Counted from the first letter of the stretch, positions 18,435-29,220 are shown. The stretch: DNA of 64,000 bases from Mycobacterium sp. IS-1496 (GCF_001499995.1 NZ_LQIU01000012.1:248001-312000); one strand, 5' to 3'. The notes: generated from the letters alone by a model not told the origin. Made by a program: numbers and translations.

Positions 18435-19775
18435 ATGACTGTCCTGCCCCGCGGACCGCGCGCCCGGCGCGGCAATCGCAGGCCGGGCTGGATGCTGCTG
18501 ACAGTGTTGCTGGTGCTGGCGATCGTGGCAAGTTCTGCGCTGGTGTTCACCAACCGGGTGGAGTTGCTCAAACTCGCTGTCATCCTGGCGTTGTGGGCGG
18601 CGGTGGCCGCGGCGTTCGTCTCGGTGATCTATCGCCGGCAAAGTGATCACGACCAAGCCAAGGCGCGCGATCTCAAACTCGTCTACGACCTTCAACTGGA
18701 CCGCGAGATCTCGGCGCGCCGCGAGTACGAGCTGACGGTCGAGACGCAGCTGCGCCGTGAGCTGGCCAACGAACTGCAGGCGCAGGCGGCCGACGAGGTG
18801 GCCGCGCTGCGCGCCGAGCTCGCGGCCCTGCGCACCAATCTGGAGATCCTCTTCGACGCCGATCTGGCGCATCGGCCGGCGCTCGAACACGACCGCACGA
18901 CCGTGCGGGCCTACAGCGACTGGGCGCCGGACGCCGAGACCACCGGCCGCGTCAGCAGCAGCCGGCTCGACGACATGCTGCGCCACGCCGACGTCGACGA
19001 GAGCGAGTCGCGCACCGAGGAAAGCCCGATCATCGACGTGCCCGCCGAACCGCAACCGCCCGAACCGGAGACGGCGCCGCCGTCCCCCGCATTCGGCGGC
19101 GCGCACCGCCGTCCCTCGGAAGCCGAGCCGCAGACCGAGGAGCCGCCGCGCCGTCGACGTCGCCGCGCCGAAGAGGTGGCCCCGGCGGCGGAGGCCGCGG
19201 GCTGGGTGGCCCCCGCCGCCGCACCGACCCCGCCGGCCCCGGAGCCCACCCCCGAGCCGACGCCCGAACCCGACCTCGAACCGGAGACCGATCCGGGTAT
19301 CTCGCGGTTGTCCGACACGCCGACCTCGTGGGAGCGGCCCACCCCGCCGCCGGCACCCGAGCCGGCACCGGAACCCGAGCCGGCGCCCGAACCGGCACCG
19401 GCCGCCGGCTGGCAGCCGGCGCCCGCCGAGGGGCAGTGGATCCCGGCCGGTGCACCCGGCAGTCACTGGGCCGCACCCGTGGCCGAGGAGCCGCCGTCGG
19501 AGTACGTCGGACGGCGCCGCGCCCAGGAACCCCCGGCGGCCCCACCGCCGCCGGAACCGCGCCGCGGTAAGCACTCCGCGCCGGGTGACGGCGGGGAGAC
19601 CGAGGAAGCCGCGCCGGCGGCCGGCCCCGTCCAGGGTCCTCAGGAGACGGCCGAAGAGGCCCACGCCCGGCGGCGCCGCAGCCTCGAGGACACCGGCGGG
19701 CAGTCCGTCGCCGAACTGCTCGCGCGGCTGCAGGCCAACCCCACCGGCGGCGGTCGTCGGCGCCGTGAACCGTGA
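18435..19775 (+). CDS. membrane protein with coiled coil and Pro/Glu-rich tail (Rv3604c-like)
   Basis: A 446-residue protein. Residues 1-20 are basic, two membrane helices follow (about 20-40 and 48-70), then a charged helical region (about 75-140, EISARREYELTVETQLRREL and onward) likely to form a coiled coil. The remaining 300 residues are low complexity, rich in Pro, Glu and Ala, with PEPTPEPTPEP-type repeats. It corresponds by position to Rv3604c. The tail is likely disordered. ATG 18435 is supported by the leaderless -10. Function unknown. Confidence 0.85.
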   Translation: MTVLPRGPRARRGNRRPGWMLLTVLLVLAIVASSALVFTNRVELLKLAVILALWAAVAAAFVSVIYRRQSDHDQAKARDLKLVYDLQLDREISARREYELTVETQLRRELANELQAQAADEVAALRAELAALRTNLEILFDADLAHRPALEHDRTTVRAYSDWAPDAETTGRVSSSRLDDMLRHADVDESESRTEESPIIDVPAEPQPPEPETAPPSPAFGGAHRRPSEAEPQTEEPPRRRRRRAEEVAPAAEAAGWVAPAAAPTPPAPEPTPEPTPEPDLEPETDPGISRLSDTPTSWERPTPPPAPEPAPEPEPAPEPAPAAGWQPAPAEGQWIPAGAPGSHWAAPVAEEPPSEYVGRRRAQEPPAAPPPPEPRRGKHSAPGDGGETEEAAPAAGPVQGPQETAEEAHARRRRSLEDTGGQSVAELLARLQANPTGGGRRRREP

Positions 19776-19858
19776 GCTAACCTTCTAGCGACCGTCCGGT
19801 ACCCGAGACTGAAGGACCGGAACGTAACGAGAACTCGAGACTTGCGAGGTCGCCTGCA

Positions 19859-20800
19859 ATGGAGCAGCCCCCAGCACCGTCGTGGGGTCCGCCCGACGGC
19901 CTGCGTCCGGCCCGGTTGTCGGTCGGCGTCATCTCCGCCGGCCGGGTGGGCACCGCGTTGGGCGTCGCACTCGAGCGCGCCGGCCACATCGTCGTCGCCT
20001 GCAGCGCCATCTCCGAGGCTTCCCGCGAGCACGCCCGGCGCCGGCTGCCCGACAGTGCGGTGATGCCGATCCACGACGTCGCAAGCCGTGCCGAGTTGCT
20101 GCTGCTGGCCGTACCCGACGCCGAACTGGCCGCGGTCGTCTCGGGTCTGGCGGCCACCGGCGCGGTCCGGCCGGGCGTGATCGTCGCCCACACCTCCGGC
20201 GCGAACGGGGTCGGTATCCTCGCGCCGCTGACCGAACACGGGTGCATACCACTGGCCATCCACCCGGCCATGACGTTCACCGGCGCCGACGAGGACATCG
20301 CCCGGCTGTCCGACGCGTGCTTCGGCGTGACCGCCGCCGACGACGTCGGCTACGCGATCGCCCAGTCGCTGGTACTGGAGATCGGCGGCGAACCGTTCCG
20401 GGTGCGAGAAGACGCCCGCCCGCTGTACCACGCGGCGCTCGCGCACGCGGGCAACCACGTCACCACCGTGATCCTCGACGCGGTCGAGGCGCTGCGGTCC
20501 GCGCTGTGGGGGCAGGAACTGTTGGGCCAGGAACTCGTCGGGGACGCACCGGGCGGGATCGCCGAGCGGGTGATCGCCCCGCTGGCCAGGGCGTCGTTCG
20601 AGAACGCGCTGCAGCGCGGTCAGGCCGCGCTGACAGGTCCGGTGGCGCGCGGCGACGCCGCCGCGGTCAGCGCGCATCTGCACGCGCTCGCCGAGGTGAA
20701 TCCTGAACTGGCAGAGGCGTACCGGACCAACTCCCTGCGTACCGCGCAGCGGGCGCACGCCTCCGACGACGTCTTCGCGGCCCTGGCGGCGCAGTCATGA
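19859..20800 (+). CDS. Rossmann-like DUF2520 oxidoreductase-fold protein
   Basis: A 313-residue protein corresponding to Rv3603c. The N-terminal half is a Rossmann fold with [29 protein letters not shown], an atypical GxGxxG-like loop, and [15 protein letters not shown]. The C-terminal half is the DUF2520 helical domain (about residues 165-300). The overall plan is that of 6-phosphogluconate-dehydrogenase-like and ketopantoate-reductase-like enzymes. It overlaps panC by 4 bp (ATGA) and leads the panC-panD-coaX run, so a role in pantothenate or CoA metabolism is a reasonable inference. No substrate is known. Confidence 0.85.
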   Translation: MEQPPAPSWGPPDGLRPARLSVGVISAGRVGTALGVALERAGHIVVACSAISEASREHARRRLPDSAVMPIHDVASRAELLLLAVPDAELAAVVSGLAATGAVRPGVIVAHTSGANGVGILAPLTEHGCIPLAIHPAMTFTGADEDIARLSDACFGVTAADDVGYAIAQSLVLEIGGEPFRVREDARPLYHAALAHAGNHVTTVILDAVEALRSALWGQELLGQELVGDAPGGIAERVIAPLARASFENALQRGQAALTGPVARGDAAAVSAHLHALAEVNPELAEAYRTNSLRTAQRAHASDDVFAALAAQS

Positions 20801-21738
20801 TCGCCCGCAGACCGACACCGTTCGCCAAAGGCGAACTCAACGTCTACCGGACCCCGCGCGACGTCGGCGATGTCGCGCGCGCGTTGCGCACCACCGGACG
20901 CCGTGTCGTGCTCGTCCCGACCATGGGGGCGCTGCACGAAGGTCACCTGACGCTGATCCGGGCCGCCAGGCGGGTGCAGGGCGCGGTCGTCGTCGTGTCG
21001 ATCTTCGTCAACCCGCTGCAGTTCGGTGCGGGGGAGGACCTCGACGCCTATCCCCGCACGCTCGACGACGACCTCGCCGCGCTGCGCGGCGAAGGTGTCG
21101 AGATCGCGTTCACGCCCACCGTCGGCGACATGTATCCCGACGGCACCCGAACGTCAGTGCACCCCGGCCCACTCGGCGACGACCTCGAAGGCGCCTCGCG
21201 CCCAGGCCATTTCGCAGGTGTCCTCACCGTGGTGTGCAAGCTGCTGCAGATCATCCGGCCCGACCGGGCGTTCTTCGGGGAGAAGGACTACCAGCAGCTG
21301 GTGCTGATCCGGCAGATGGTCACCGACCTCAACATCGACACCCAGATCGTCGGGGTGCCGACGGTGCGCGAGGCGGACGGGCTCGCGCTGTCGTCGCGCA
21401 ACCGCTACCTCGACGAGGTCGAGCGCGAACACGCAGGGGCCCTGTCGGCCGCGCTGCTGGCCGGGATGTACGCCGCGTCCAACGGCGCGGATGCCACGCT
21501 GGACGCCGCGCGGGCCGTACTCGACGAGGTCCCCACCATCGAGGTCGACTACCTTCAGATCAGGGGCCCCATGCTGGGGCCCGCGCCGCACGAGGGGGCG
21601 GCCCGCCTCCTGGTGGCGGCGCGTCTCGGCCGCACCAGACTGCTCGACAACATCGCCGTCGACATCGGCGCCTCGGGCGGTATCGACGGCCACCCCGGTG
21701 TCGGCTCACCCGACCATCAACTGCCCTGGAGGAACTGA
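20797..21738 (+). CDS. panC: pantothenate synthetase
   Basis: A 313-residue enzyme that condenses pantoate with beta-alanine using ATP. Motifs are [20 protein letters not shown] (HxGH nucleotide motif), [55 protein letters not shown] and [13 protein letters not shown] 20797 overlaps the upstream gene by 4 bp. The C-terminal 20 or so residues are a variable glycine-rich extension. The downstream panD makes its beta-alanine substrate. Confidence 0.97.
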   Translation: MIARRPTPFAKGELNVYRTPRDVGDVARALRTTGRRVVLVPTMGALHEGHLTLIRAARRVQGAVVVVSIFVNPLQFGAGEDLDAYPRTLDDDLAALRGEGVEIAFTPTVGDMYPDGTRTSVHPGPLGDDLEGASRPGHFAGVLTVVCKLLQIIRPDRAFFGEKDYQQLVLIRQMVTDLNIDTQIVGVPTVREADGLALSSRNRYLDEVEREHAGALSAALLAGMYAASNGADATLDAARAVLDEVPTIEVDYLQIRGPMLGPAPHEGAARLLVAARLGRTRLLDNIAVDIGASGGIDGHPGVGSPDHQLPWRN

Positions 21739-22145
21739 TGCTTCGCACGATGCTGAAGTCGAAGATCCACCGTGCCACCGTCACGCAGTCCGATCTGCAC
21801 TACGTCGGCTCGGTCACCATCGACGCCGATCTGATGGACGCCGCCGACCTCATCGAGGGTGAACAGGTCACGATCGTCGACATCGACAACGGAAACCGGC
21901 TGGTGACATACGCGATCACCGGTGACCGCGGTAGCGGGGTGATCGGGATCAACGGCGCGGCAGCACATCTGGTGCATCCCGGCCACCTGGTGATCCTGAT
22001 CGCCTACGGCACCATGGAAGACGCCGAGGCGCGCGCCTACCAGCCGCGGGTGGTCTTCGTCGACGCCGACAACAGGCAGGTCCATCTCGGCACCGACCCG
22101 GCCCTGGTGCCGGACAACGCCGCCGGCCTGATGTCGCCACGGTAG
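21738..22145 (+). CDS. panD: aspartate 1-decarboxylase
   Basis: A 135-residue pyruvoyl-dependent proenzyme making beta-alanine from aspartate. The self-cleavage site G24-S25 lies in [10 protein letters not shown], giving a small beta chain and a pyruvoyl-capped alpha chain. The conserved [31 protein letters not shown] and GHLVILIAY segments are intact. ATG 21738 shares its A with the panC stop (TGATG). The C-terminal extension after [10 protein letters not shown] is as in mycobacterial PanD, the region tied to pyrazinoic acid susceptibility. Confidence 0.97.
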   Translation: MLRTMLKSKIHRATVTQSDLHYVGSVTIDADLMDAADLIEGEQVTIVDIDNGNRLVTYAITGDRGSGVIGINGAAAHLVHPGHLVILIAYGTMEDAEARAYQPRVVFVDADNRQVHLGTDPALVPDNAAGLMSPR

Positions 22146-22149
22146 CGCA

Positions 22150-22950
22150 GTGCTGCTCGCCATCGACGTCCGCAACACCCACACCACCGTCGGGCTGATC
22201 TCGGGGTCCGGCGATCACGCCAAAGTGGTTCAGCAGTGGCGGATCCGGACCGAGTCCGAGGCGACCGCCGACGAGCTCGCGCTGACCATCGACGGTCTGA
22301 TCGGTGACGACTCCGAGCGCCTCACCGGTGCCGCCGGGCTGTCCACGGTGCCCTCGGTGCTGCACGAGGTCCGCCTGATGCTCGAACAGTACTGGCCGTC
22401 GGTTCCGCACGTGATGATCGAACCCGGTGTGCGCACGGGTATCCCGCTGCTCGTCGACAACCCCAAGGAGGTCGGCGCCGACCGGATCGTCAACTGTCTG
22501 GCGGCCTACCACCGGTTCGGCAGCGCGGCGATCGTCGTCGACTTCGGTTCCTCGATCTGCGTCGACGTCGTCTCGGCCAAGGGGGAGTTCCTCGGCGGTG
22601 CGATCGCGCCGGGGGTCCAGGTGTCATCGGATGCGGCCGCAGCCCGTTCGGCGGCGCTGCGCCGCGTCGAACTGACCCGGCCCCGGTCGGTGATCGGGAA
22701 GAACACCGTCGAGTGCATGCAGTCGGGTGCGCTGTTCGGATTCGCCGGCCTGGTCGACGGTCTGGTCAACCGGATCCGCGAGGACGTCGACGGATTCTCC
22801 GGAAGCGACGTCGCCGTGGTCGCGACCGGGCACACCGCCCCGCTGGTGCTCCCAGACGTGCACACCGTCGCGCATTACGACCGCCACCTCACCCTCGACG
22901 GGCTGCGGTTGGTGTTCGAACGCAACCGCGACAACCATCGCCGGCGCTAG
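22150..22950 (+). CDS. coaX: type III pantothenate kinase
   Basis: A 266-residue ASKHA-fold kinase that phosphorylates pantothenate, the first CoA step. Motifs are [15 protein letters not shown] (phosphate loop), [31 protein letters not shown], and [13 protein letters not shown], where the usual FGTAT is FGSSI. Mycobacteria also carry a type I kinase (CoaA), and M. tuberculosis CoaX was reported inactive in vitro, so activity should not be assumed. GTG 22150 is 4 nt after panD. Its 3' end overlaps the convergent deaminase by 4 bp. Confidence 0.92.
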   Translation: MLLAIDVRNTHTTVGLISGSGDHAKVVQQWRIRTESEATADELALTIDGLIGDDSERLTGAAGLSTVPSVLHEVRLMLEQYWPSVPHVMIEPGVRTGIPLLVDNPKEVGADRIVNCLAAYHRFGSAAIVVDFGSSICVDVVSAKGEFLGGAIAPGVQVSSDAAAARSAALRRVELTRPRSVIGKNTVECMQSGALFGFAGLVDGLVNRIREDVDGFSGSDVAVVATGHTAPLVLPDVHTVAHYDRHLTLDGLRLVFERNRDNHRRR

Positions 22951-24191
22951 AAGAACGTCCGGATCAGGTCGACCACCCGGTTGTCGTCGTCGAGCACCGG
23001 GATCAGCGCCCACTTGTCGAATGTCGTGCACGGGTGCGACAACCCGAACTCCAGCCAGTCGCCGACCCCGACGTCGTCGGCGCCGACCCGCAGATACGCG
23101 TGCTGGTCGTTGAGATGGTCGATCTGGCTGTCGCGCAGAGCTTTCGCCACCGGCAGCCCCTGGTCGAACGACACGTCCCGGCGGCCCATCCCGAGCAGTG
23201 CCAGACCGTCCTCGGGGCGGGAGAGCACCTGCGCCCAGACGCTCATCGCCGGGATGAGACCGCCCGTGCCCGCCCGCCGAAGCGGCGACGTCCGCGCGTA
23301 GAGCCCGTCGTCATGGGTCAGGTAACAGCCGCTGCGCAGCACCGTGCGCACCGTCAGACCCGCGGGCCAGTCGCCGGTGAGCACGTCGGCGACCAGGTCG
23401 AAGTAGGTGCTGCCGCCCGCGGTGACCAGCACCTCCTCCGTCTCGAACCGCCCGGCCAACCGCTCCACCGCGGCCCGCACGCTCGTCAGGTGTGCGGTCA
23501 CGGCGGCCAGCGCCTCCGCGCCGACGTCGTGCCCGCGGGCCGCCTCGTACCCCGCGACGCCGACCAGACGCAGCCGCGGTGACGCGGTGACCGCCCGGGC
23601 GACCGCGTCGACCTCGGCGGCGGTCCGGCATCCGGTGCGCCCGCCTGCCATCCCGACCTCCACACAGACGTCGAGCGGGCGCACCGCGTCCGTCAACGCC
23701 GCCGACATCAGTTCGACCCCGCGCGCCGAATCCACCCAGCAGACCACCCGGAACTCCGGATCGGCCGCCATCTCGCGCGCCAGCCACGCGAGCCCGGCCG
23801 CGTCGACGACCTCGTTGGCGAGCAGCACGTCGCGGACGCCGAAGGCGCGCAGCACCCGCACCTGGCTCACCGTCGCCGCGGTGACGGCGACGGCGCCCGC
23901 GTCGAACTGGCGGACCAGCAGTTGTGGCGCCATGTGCGTCTTACCGTGCGGAGCCAACTCGACGCCCCGCCGCCTGCACCAGCGCGCCATGGTCACCAGG
24001 TTGTGCGTCAGTGCGGACGCCCGCAGCACGCATACCGGGCCGACCGCGCCGGCGGAGAACAGCTCCGGTGAGCGCCCGCAGATCTGCGCGGGGGTGGCAT
24101 CCCACCATTCGGCGGGCAATCCCTTGTACCGCCAGTCGAGCGGCTGCTCGGCCAGCGCCGCGACGGCGTCGTGGTCGATGGGGCGGCGCAT
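22947..24191 (-). CDS. PLP-dependent D-amino acid deaminase/aldolase-like protein
   Basis: A 414-residue fold-type III PLP enzyme with an alanine-racemase-like N-terminal barrel. The PLP lysine is in [14 protein letters not shown], preceded by [19 protein letters not shown]. The C-terminal D-serine dehydratase-like domain contains [15 protein letters not shown], and the end has [11 protein letters not shown], where His and Cys are placed as in the zinc site of D-serine dehydratases. It probably deaminates a D-amino acid or D-hydroxy amino acid. It is not part of the pan operon, and it is divergent from lysS. Confidence 0.85.
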   Translation of the reverse strand: MRRPIDHDAVAALAEQPLDWRYKGLPAEWWDATPAQICGRSPELFSAGAVGPVCVLRASALTHNLVTMARWCRRRGVELAPHGKTHMAPQLLVRQFDAGAVAVTAATVSQVRVLRAFGVRDVLLANEVVDAAGLAWLAREMAADPEFRVVCWVDSARGVELMSAALTDAVRPLDVCVEVGMAGGRTGCRTAAEVDAVARAVTASPRLRLVGVAGYEAARGHDVGAEALAAVTAHLTSVRAAVERLAGRFETEEVLVTAGGSTYFDLVADVLTGDWPAGLTVRTVLRSGCYLTHDDGLYARTSPLRRAGTGGLIPAMSVWAQVLSRPEDGLALLGMGRRDVSFDQGLPVAKALRDSQIDHLNDQHAYLRVGADDVGVGDWLEFGLSHPCTTFDKWALIPVLDDDNRVVDLIRTFF

Positions 24192-24259
24192 CTGTTCATT
24201 AAAGGCGCCCGCCGGACCGGGGGCGGTCGCGGCGTGCAGGGAGTACGTTCAACCAGCGT

Positions 24260-24265
24260 TAAGCT
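24260..24265 (+). promoter_or_regulatory. -10 element TAAGCT, leaderless lysS
   Basis: TAAGCT, 8 nt, then GTG 24274, with no ribosome binding site. The segment TAAGCTGGCAC recurs at the same place before cysS (45132). Confidence 0.6.
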
Positions 24266-24273
24266 GGCACCCC

Positions 24274-25812
24274 GTGACACCGACCGCCGGCGGCGACAAC
24301 GCCGCAGACAACGCGCCCGACCACGACCCTGACATCCCCGAGCAGTTCCGCATTCGTCAGGAGAAGCGGGAACGTCTGCTGGCCGAGGGGCGCGACCCGT
24401 ACCCGGTGGTCGTGGACCGCACCCACACCCTCGCCGAGGTGCGCACCGCGTTCCCGGACCTGCCCGTCGACACCCAGACCGGCGAGGTGGTCGGCGTCGC
24501 GGGCCGGGTCGTGTTCGCCCGCAACTCGGGGAAGCTCTGTTTCGCCACCCTGCAGGAAGGTGACGGGACGCAGCTCCAGGCCATGATCAGCCTGGCCGAG
24601 GTGGGGCAGGAGTCCCTGGACAGCTGGAAGGCCGACGTCGACCTCGGCGACATCGTGTTCGTGCGCGGACAGGTGATCAGTTCGCGCCGCGGTGAGCTTT
24701 CTGTGCTCGCCGATTCCTGGCAAATCATCTCGAAGGCGCTGCGGCCGCTGCCGGTCGCGCACAAGGAGATGAGTGAGGAGGCGCGGGTCAGGCAGCGCTA
24801 CGTCGACCTCATCGTCCGTCCCGAGGCCCGCACGATTGCGCGTCAACGCGTGGCCGTCGTACGCGCCGTGCGCAACGCGCTCGAGCGGCGGGGCTTCCTC
24901 GAACTCGAGACCCCGATGCTGCAGACCCTGGCCGGCGGCGCGGCGGCGCGGCCCTTCGTCACGCACTCCAATGCGCTCGATGTGGACCTGTACCTGCGCA
25001 TCGCGCCGGAACTGTTCCTCAAGCGCGCGCTGGTCGGCGGTTTCGAGAAGGTCTTCGAGCTGAATCGCAACTTCCGAAACGAAGGTGTCGATTCCACGCA
25101 TTCGCCTGAATTCGCGATGCTGGAGACTTATCAGGCATACGGCGACTACAACGATTCCGCGACGGTCACCCGGGAACTAATTCAGGAAGTCGCCGACGAG
25201 GCGATCGGCACCCGCCAAGTGCCATTGGCGGATGGCACGGTGTACGACCTGGACGGCGAGTGGGACTCGCTGGAAATGTACCCGTCGCTGTCGACGGCAC
25301 TGGGCGAGGAGATCACCCCGCAGACCCCGGCCGACGAACTCTGGCGGATAGCCGACCGACTCGGTCTCGAGATTCCCCGCGACCGCGGATACGGTCACGG
25401 GAAATTGGTCGAGGAACTGTGGGAACACACCGTCGGAGACGATCTCTGGGCGCCGACGTTCGTACGGGACTTCCCCGTGGAGACGACCCCCCTGACGCGC
25501 TCGCACCGCAGCATTGCGGGCGTCACCGAGAAGTGGGATCTCTATGTCCGCAAGTTCGAGTTGGCCACCGGCTATTCCGAACTGACCGATCCGATAATCC
25601 AACGCGAGCGATTCGAGGCGCAGGCGCGTGCGGCGGCAGCCGGTGACGACGAGGCAATGGTTCTCGACGACGATTTCCTGGCGGCATTGGAGTACGGCAT
25701 GCCGCCGACCACTGGTACCGGAATGGGCATTGACCGGTTGTTGATGGCGCTGACTGGGCTGTCAATTAGGGAGACAATTCTCTTCCCGATTGTTCGTCGC
25801 CACGGCAACTGA
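24274..25812 (+). CDS. lysS: lysyl-tRNA synthetase, class II
   Basis: A 512-residue aminoacyl-tRNA synthetase. The anticodon-binding OB domain spans about residues 60-170 ([20 protein letters not shown]). Class II motif 2 is [18 protein letters not shown] and motif 3 is [15 protein letters not shown] near the C-terminus. GTG 24274 gives an N-terminus [13 protein letters not shown] with an acidic linker before [19 protein letters not shown]. It is the soluble housekeeping enzyme, lacking the membrane-domain extension of LysX, and precedes lsr2 as in M. tuberculosis. Confidence 0.97.
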   Translation: MTPTAGGDNAADNAPDHDPDIPEQFRIRQEKRERLLAEGRDPYPVVVDRTHTLAEVRTAFPDLPVDTQTGEVVGVAGRVVFARNSGKLCFATLQEGDGTQLQAMISLAEVGQESLDSWKADVDLGDIVFVRGQVISSRRGELSVLADSWQIISKALRPLPVAHKEMSEEARVRQRYVDLIVRPEARTIARQRVAVVRAVRNALERRGFLELETPMLQTLAGGAAARPFVTHSNALDVDLYLRIAPELFLKRALVGGFEKVFELNRNFRNEGVDSTHSPEFAMLETYQAYGDYNDSATVTRELIQEVADEAIGTRQVPLADGTVYDLDGEWDSLEMYPSLSTALGEEITPQTPADELWRIADRLGLEIPRDRGYGHGKLVEELWEHTVGDDLWAPTFVRDFPVETTPLTRSHRSIAGVTEKWDLYVRKFELATGYSELTDPIIQRERFEAQARAAAAGDDEAMVLDDDFLAALEYGMPPTTGTGMGIDRLLMALTGLSIRETILFPIVRRHGN

Positions 25813-25926
25813 CAGCCTATGATTGAGGCGTTGTTGAATAGTGTAGGTTCATATGGCACATTGGATGCCGAGATTCGGTAACCAAAACTATCCACCAAGC
25901 GCAGGTAGAAGGGTCAGTGTGAACTG

Positions 25927-26268
25927 ATGGCGAAGAAAGTCACCGTCACGTTGGTCGATGATTTCGACGGTGAAGGTACCGCCGACGAAACGGTCGAATT
26001 CGGACTCGACGGCGTCAGCTACGAGATCGACCTCTCCAGCAAGAACGCGAAGAAGCTGCGCGAAGACCTGAAGCAGTGGGTCGACGCCGGTCGCCGTGTC
26101 GGCGGTCGCCGTCGTGGCCGCGCCACCGGACCCACCAGGGGCCGCGGCGCCATCGATCGCGAGCAGAGCGCCGCGATCCGCGAGTGGGCCCGCCGCAACG
26201 GTCACAACGTCTCGACCCGCGGCCGGATCCCCGCCGACGTCATCGACGCCTTCCACGCCGCCACCTAG
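25927..26268 (+). CDS. lsr2: nucleoid-associated protein Lsr2
   Basis: A 113-residue H-NS-like protein that binds AT-rich DNA in the minor groove, bridges it and silences horizontally acquired genes. The N-terminal dimerisation domain begins [17 protein letters not shown], a basic linker contains [17 protein letters not shown], and the C-terminal DNA-binding domain has the AT-hook-like RGR in [11 protein letters not shown]. The 114-bp upstream gap is noticeably more AT-rich than its surroundings, which fits autoregulation by Lsr2, although that is inference. Confidence 0.97.
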   Translation: MAKKVTVTLVDDFDGEGTADETVEFGLDGVSYEIDLSSKNAKKLREDLKQWVDAGRRVGGRRRGRATGPTRGRGAIDREQSAAIREWARRNGHNVSTRGRIPADVIDAFHAAT

Positions 26269-26281
26269 GCCCCGGCGGTTC

Positions 26282-26313
26282 ACGGGCAACGCGTTCGCGC
26301 GTTGCCCGTTTCG
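26282..26313 (+). terminator. hairpin terminator after lsr2, UUCG loop
   Basis: A perfect 12-bp stem (26282-26293 with 26298-26309, arm ACGGGCAACGCG) closes a TTCG tetraloop, 13 bp after the lsr2 stop. It is followed by TTCG rather than a long T run, as usual for mycobacterial terminators. Confidence 0.8.
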
Positions 26314-26335
26314 CGTCTTCGGTGCAGTTGGGCTC

Positions 26336-26353
26336 GTTTCGCTGGTGGCGAAC
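26336..26353 (+). promoter_or_regulatory. putative ClgR box upstream of clpC1
   Basis: GTTTCGCTGGTGGCGAAC contains the inverted repeat TTCGC-N5-GCGAA and fits the CGCY-N4-GCG core of actinobacterial ClgR sites. ClgR activates clp genes in Corynebacterium, Streptomyces and mycobacteria. It is 277 bp before clpC1, in the 362-bp gap after lsr2. Confidence 0.5.
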
Positions 26354-26530
26354 CGTCCGCCGCCGCGCACCGGAAACGAATCGCCGAACCGCAGCGTTGA
26401 GTAGGTCAGCAGCGGGAACAGGGCCGACGGTGCGACGCACACAGCGCCGGAGGCCCTGGCGGCCCTGGTAGTCCGTGGTTGTCCATGGCGGTACGGACCG
26501 CCAACCACGGCGCTCGCTGCAGCCGCCCGA

Positions 26531-26536
26531 TAGAGT
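26531..26536 (+). promoter_or_regulatory. candidate clpC1 -10 element TAGAGT
   Basis: TAGAGT lies about 95 bp before the clpC1 ATG. No convincing -35 hexamer is seen. Apart from this, the ClgR-like box and the lsr2 terminator, I see nothing else in the gap from 26269 to 26630. Confidence 0.35.
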
Positions 26537-26630
26537 GGACGGCAGGTGTACTGGAGTTCGGTGGCGAGAGTCATGGCGGCGCCTCCGGGGTCCATACGCC
26601 ACCTATGCGATGGAGAGCAGGTAACCAGCG

Positions 26631-29174
26631 ATGTTCGAACGTTTTACCGACCGTGCCCGCAGGGTCGTCGTCCTGGCTCAGGAAGAAGCCCGGATGCTCA
26701 ACCACAACTACATCGGCACCGAGCACATCCTGCTGGGACTCATTCACGAGGGTGAGGGCGTAGCGGCCAAGTCACTGGAGTCGCTGGGCATCTCGCTGGA
26801 AGGCGTGCGCAGCCAGGTCGAGGAGATCATCGGCCAGGGCCAGCAGGCGCCGTCGGGCCACATCCCCTTCACCCCCCGCGCCAAGAAGGTGCTCGAGCTG
26901 TCCCTGCGCGAGGCGCTGCAACTCGGCCACAACTACATCGGCACCGAGCACATCCTGCTCGGCCTCATCCGCGAAGGTGAGGGGGTCGCCGCCCAGGTTC
27001 TCGTGAAGCTCGGCGCCGAGCTGACGCGCGTGCGCCAGCAGGTCATCCAGCTGCTGAGCGGCTACCAGGGCAAAGAGTCCGCGGAGGCCGGCACCGGCGG
27101 CCGCGGCGGCGAGTCCGGCAACCCCTCGACCTCGCTGGTGCTCGACCAGTTCGGCCGCAACCTCACCGCCGCCGCGATGGAGGGCAAGCTCGATCCCGTC
27201 ATTGGCCGCGAGAAGGAAATCGAGCGGGTCATGCAGGTGCTGAGCCGCCGCACCAAGAACAACCCAGTGCTGATCGGCGAGCCCGGCGTCGGCAAGACCG
27301 CCGTCGTCGAGGGCCTCGCGCAGGCGATCGTCCACGGCGAGGTGCCCGAGACGCTGAAGGACAAGCAGCTCTACACCCTCGACCTGGGCTCGCTGGTCGC
27401 GGGCAGCCGCTACCGCGGTGACTTCGAGGAACGCCTGAAGAAGGTGCTCAAGGAGATCAACACCCGCGGCGACATCATCCTGTTCATCGACGAGCTGCAC
27501 ACGCTCGTCGGTGCGGGTGCCGCCGAGGGCGCGATCGACGCCGCCAGCATCCTCAAGCCGAAGCTGGCCCGCGGCGAGCTCCAGACCATCGGCGCCACCA
27601 CCCTCGACGAGTACCGCAAGTACATCGAGAAGGACGCTGCCCTGGAACGCCGCTTCCAGCCGGTCCAGGTGGGCGAGCCGACCGTCGAGCACACCATCGA
27701 GATCCTCAAGGGTCTGCGCGACCGGTACGAGGCGCACCACCGCGTCTCGATCACCGACAGCGCGATGGTGGCCGCCGCGACGCTGGCCGACCGCTACATC
27801 AACGACCGGTTCCTGCCGGACAAGGCGATCGACCTGATCGACGAGGCCGGCGCCCGCATGCGGATCCGACGCATGACCGCACCGCCGGACCTGCGCGAGT
27901 TCGACGAGAAGATCGCCGACGCCCGCCGGGAGAAGGAGTCCGCGATCGACGCGCAGGACTTCGAGAAGGCCGCCAGCCTGCGCGACAAGGAGAAGCAACT
28001 CGTCGCCCAGCGTGCCGAGCGGGAGAAGCAGTGGCGCTCGGGCGATCTCGACGTCGTGGCCGAGGTCGACGACGAGCAGATCGCCGAGGTACTCGGCAAC
28101 TGGACCGGTATCCCCGTGTTCAAGCTGACCGAGGAGGAGACCACCCGTCTCCTGCGCATGGAGGACGAGCTGCACAAGCGGATCATCGGCCAGGAGGACG
28201 CCGTCAAGGCCGTCTCGAAGGCGATCCGCCGCACCCGCGCCGGCCTGAAGGACCCCAAGCGCCCGTCCGGTTCGTTCATCTTCGCCGGTCCGTCCGGTGT
28301 CGGTAAGACCGAGCTGTCCAAGGCGCTGGCGAACTTCCTGTTCGGCGACGACGACGCGCTCATCCAGATCGACATGGGCGAGTTCCACGACCGCTTCACC
28401 GCGTCGCGGCTGTTCGGTGCCCCTCCGGGGTACGTCGGCTACGAAGAGGGCGGCCAGCTCACCGAGAAGGTGCGCCGCAAGCCGTTCTCGGTGGTGCTGT
28501 TCGACGAGATCGAGAAGGCCCACCAGGAGATCTACAACAGCCTCCTGCAGGTCCTCGAGGACGGCCGCCTCACCGACGGTCAGGGTCGCACGGTCGACTT
28601 CAAGAACACCGTGCTGATCTTCACCTCGAACCTCGGTACCTCCGACATCAGCAAGGCCGTCGGGCTGGGCTTCACCAAGGGCGGTGGCGAGAACAACTAC
28701 GAGCGGATGAAGCAGAAGGTCAACGACGAGCTGAAGAAACACTTCCGCCCGGAGTTCCTCAACCGCATCGACGACATCATCGTGTTCCACCAGCTGACGC
28801 AGGACGAGATCATCAAGATGGTCGACCTGATGATCGGCCGGGTGTCCAACCAGCTGCGGGCCAAGGACATGACGATGGAGCTCACCGACAAGGCCAAGGC
28901 GCTGCTGGCCAAGCGCGGGTTCGATCCCGTGCTCGGTGCGCGGCCGCTGCGTCGCACGATCCAGCGCGAGATCGAGGACCAGCTGTCGGAGAAGATCCTG
29001 TTCGAGGAGATCGGCCCCGGTCAGCTGATCACGGTCGACGTCGAGAACTGGGACGGCGAAGGAGCGGGCGAGGACGCGAAGTTCACCTTCAGCGGTGGCC
29101 CGAAGCGGTCCGAAGCCGTCGAGCCGGATCTGGCGCAGGCCGGCGCCGCAGGCGCGCCGAGCGCAGCCGAGTAA
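26631..29174 (+). CDS. clpC1: Clp protease ATPase subunit ClpC1
   Basis: An 847-residue HSP100 unfoldase that feeds substrates to ClpP1P2; it is the target of cyclomarin, ecumicin and lassomycin in mycobacteria. It has a double Clp N-domain (residues 1-145, with [13 protein letters not shown] repeated), Walker A in AAA1 G-E-P-G-V-G-K222-T223, a UVR-containing middle domain around residues 430-460 ([18 protein letters not shown]), and Walker A in AAA2 G-P-S-G-V-G-K559-T560. The ClpP-contact loop is expected near residues 670-680. Full length and intact. Confidence 0.98.
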   Translation: MFERFTDRARRVVVLAQEEARMLNHNYIGTEHILLGLIHEGEGVAAKSLESLGISLEGVRSQVEEIIGQGQQAPSGHIPFTPRAKKVLELSLREALQLGHNYIGTEHILLGLIREGEGVAAQVLVKLGAELTRVRQQVIQLLSGYQGKESAEAGTGGRGGESGNPSTSLVLDQFGRNLTAAAMEGKLDPVIGREKEIERVMQVLSRRTKNNPVLIGEPGVGKTAVVEGLAQAIVHGEVPETLKDKQLYTLDLGSLVAGSRYRGDFEERLKKVLKEINTRGDIILFIDELHTLVGAGAAEGAIDAASILKPKLARGELQTIGATTLDEYRKYIEKDAALERRFQPVQVGEPTVEHTIEILKGLRDRYEAHHRVSITDSAMVAAATLADRYINDRFLPDKAIDLIDEAGARMRIRRMTAPPDLREFDEKIADARREKESAIDAQDFEKAASLRDKEKQLVAQRAEREKQWRSGDLDVVAEVDDEQIAEVLGNWTGIPVFKLTEEETTRLLRMEDELHKRIIGQEDAVKAVSKAIRRTRAGLKDPKRPSGSFIFAGPSGVGKTELSKALANFLFGDDDALIQIDMGEFHDRFTASRLFGAPPGYVGYEEGGQLTEKVRRKPFSVVLFDEIEKAHQEIYNSLLQVLEDGRLTDGQGRTVDFKNTVLIFTSNLGTSDISKAVGLGFTKGGGENNYERMKQKVNDELKKHFRPEFLNRIDDIIVFHQLTQDEIIKMVDLMIGRVSNQLRAKDMTMELTDKAKALLAKRGFDPVLGARPLRRTIQREIEDQLSEKILFEEIGPGQLITVDVENWDGEGAGEDAKFTFSGGPKRSEAVEPDLAQAGAAGAPSAAE

Positions 29175-29187
29175 CGACGAGTCGCGA

Positions 29188-29220
29188 ACGGGCGGTCACC
29201 TCACGGTGACCGCCCGTTTC
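29188..29220 (+). terminator. hairpin terminator after clpC1
   Basis: A perfect 13-bp stem (29188-29200 with 29205-29217, arm ACGGGCGGTCACC) and a TCAC loop, 14 bp after the clpC1 stop and followed by TTCG. It separates clpC1 from the riboswitch operon. Confidence 0.8.

Noticed and set aside
26772..28790. 672-codon open frame antisense to clpC1
   Set aside because: Shadow of the clpC1 codon pattern; Leu/Val/Asp/Gly-rich, no family features, no start signal.
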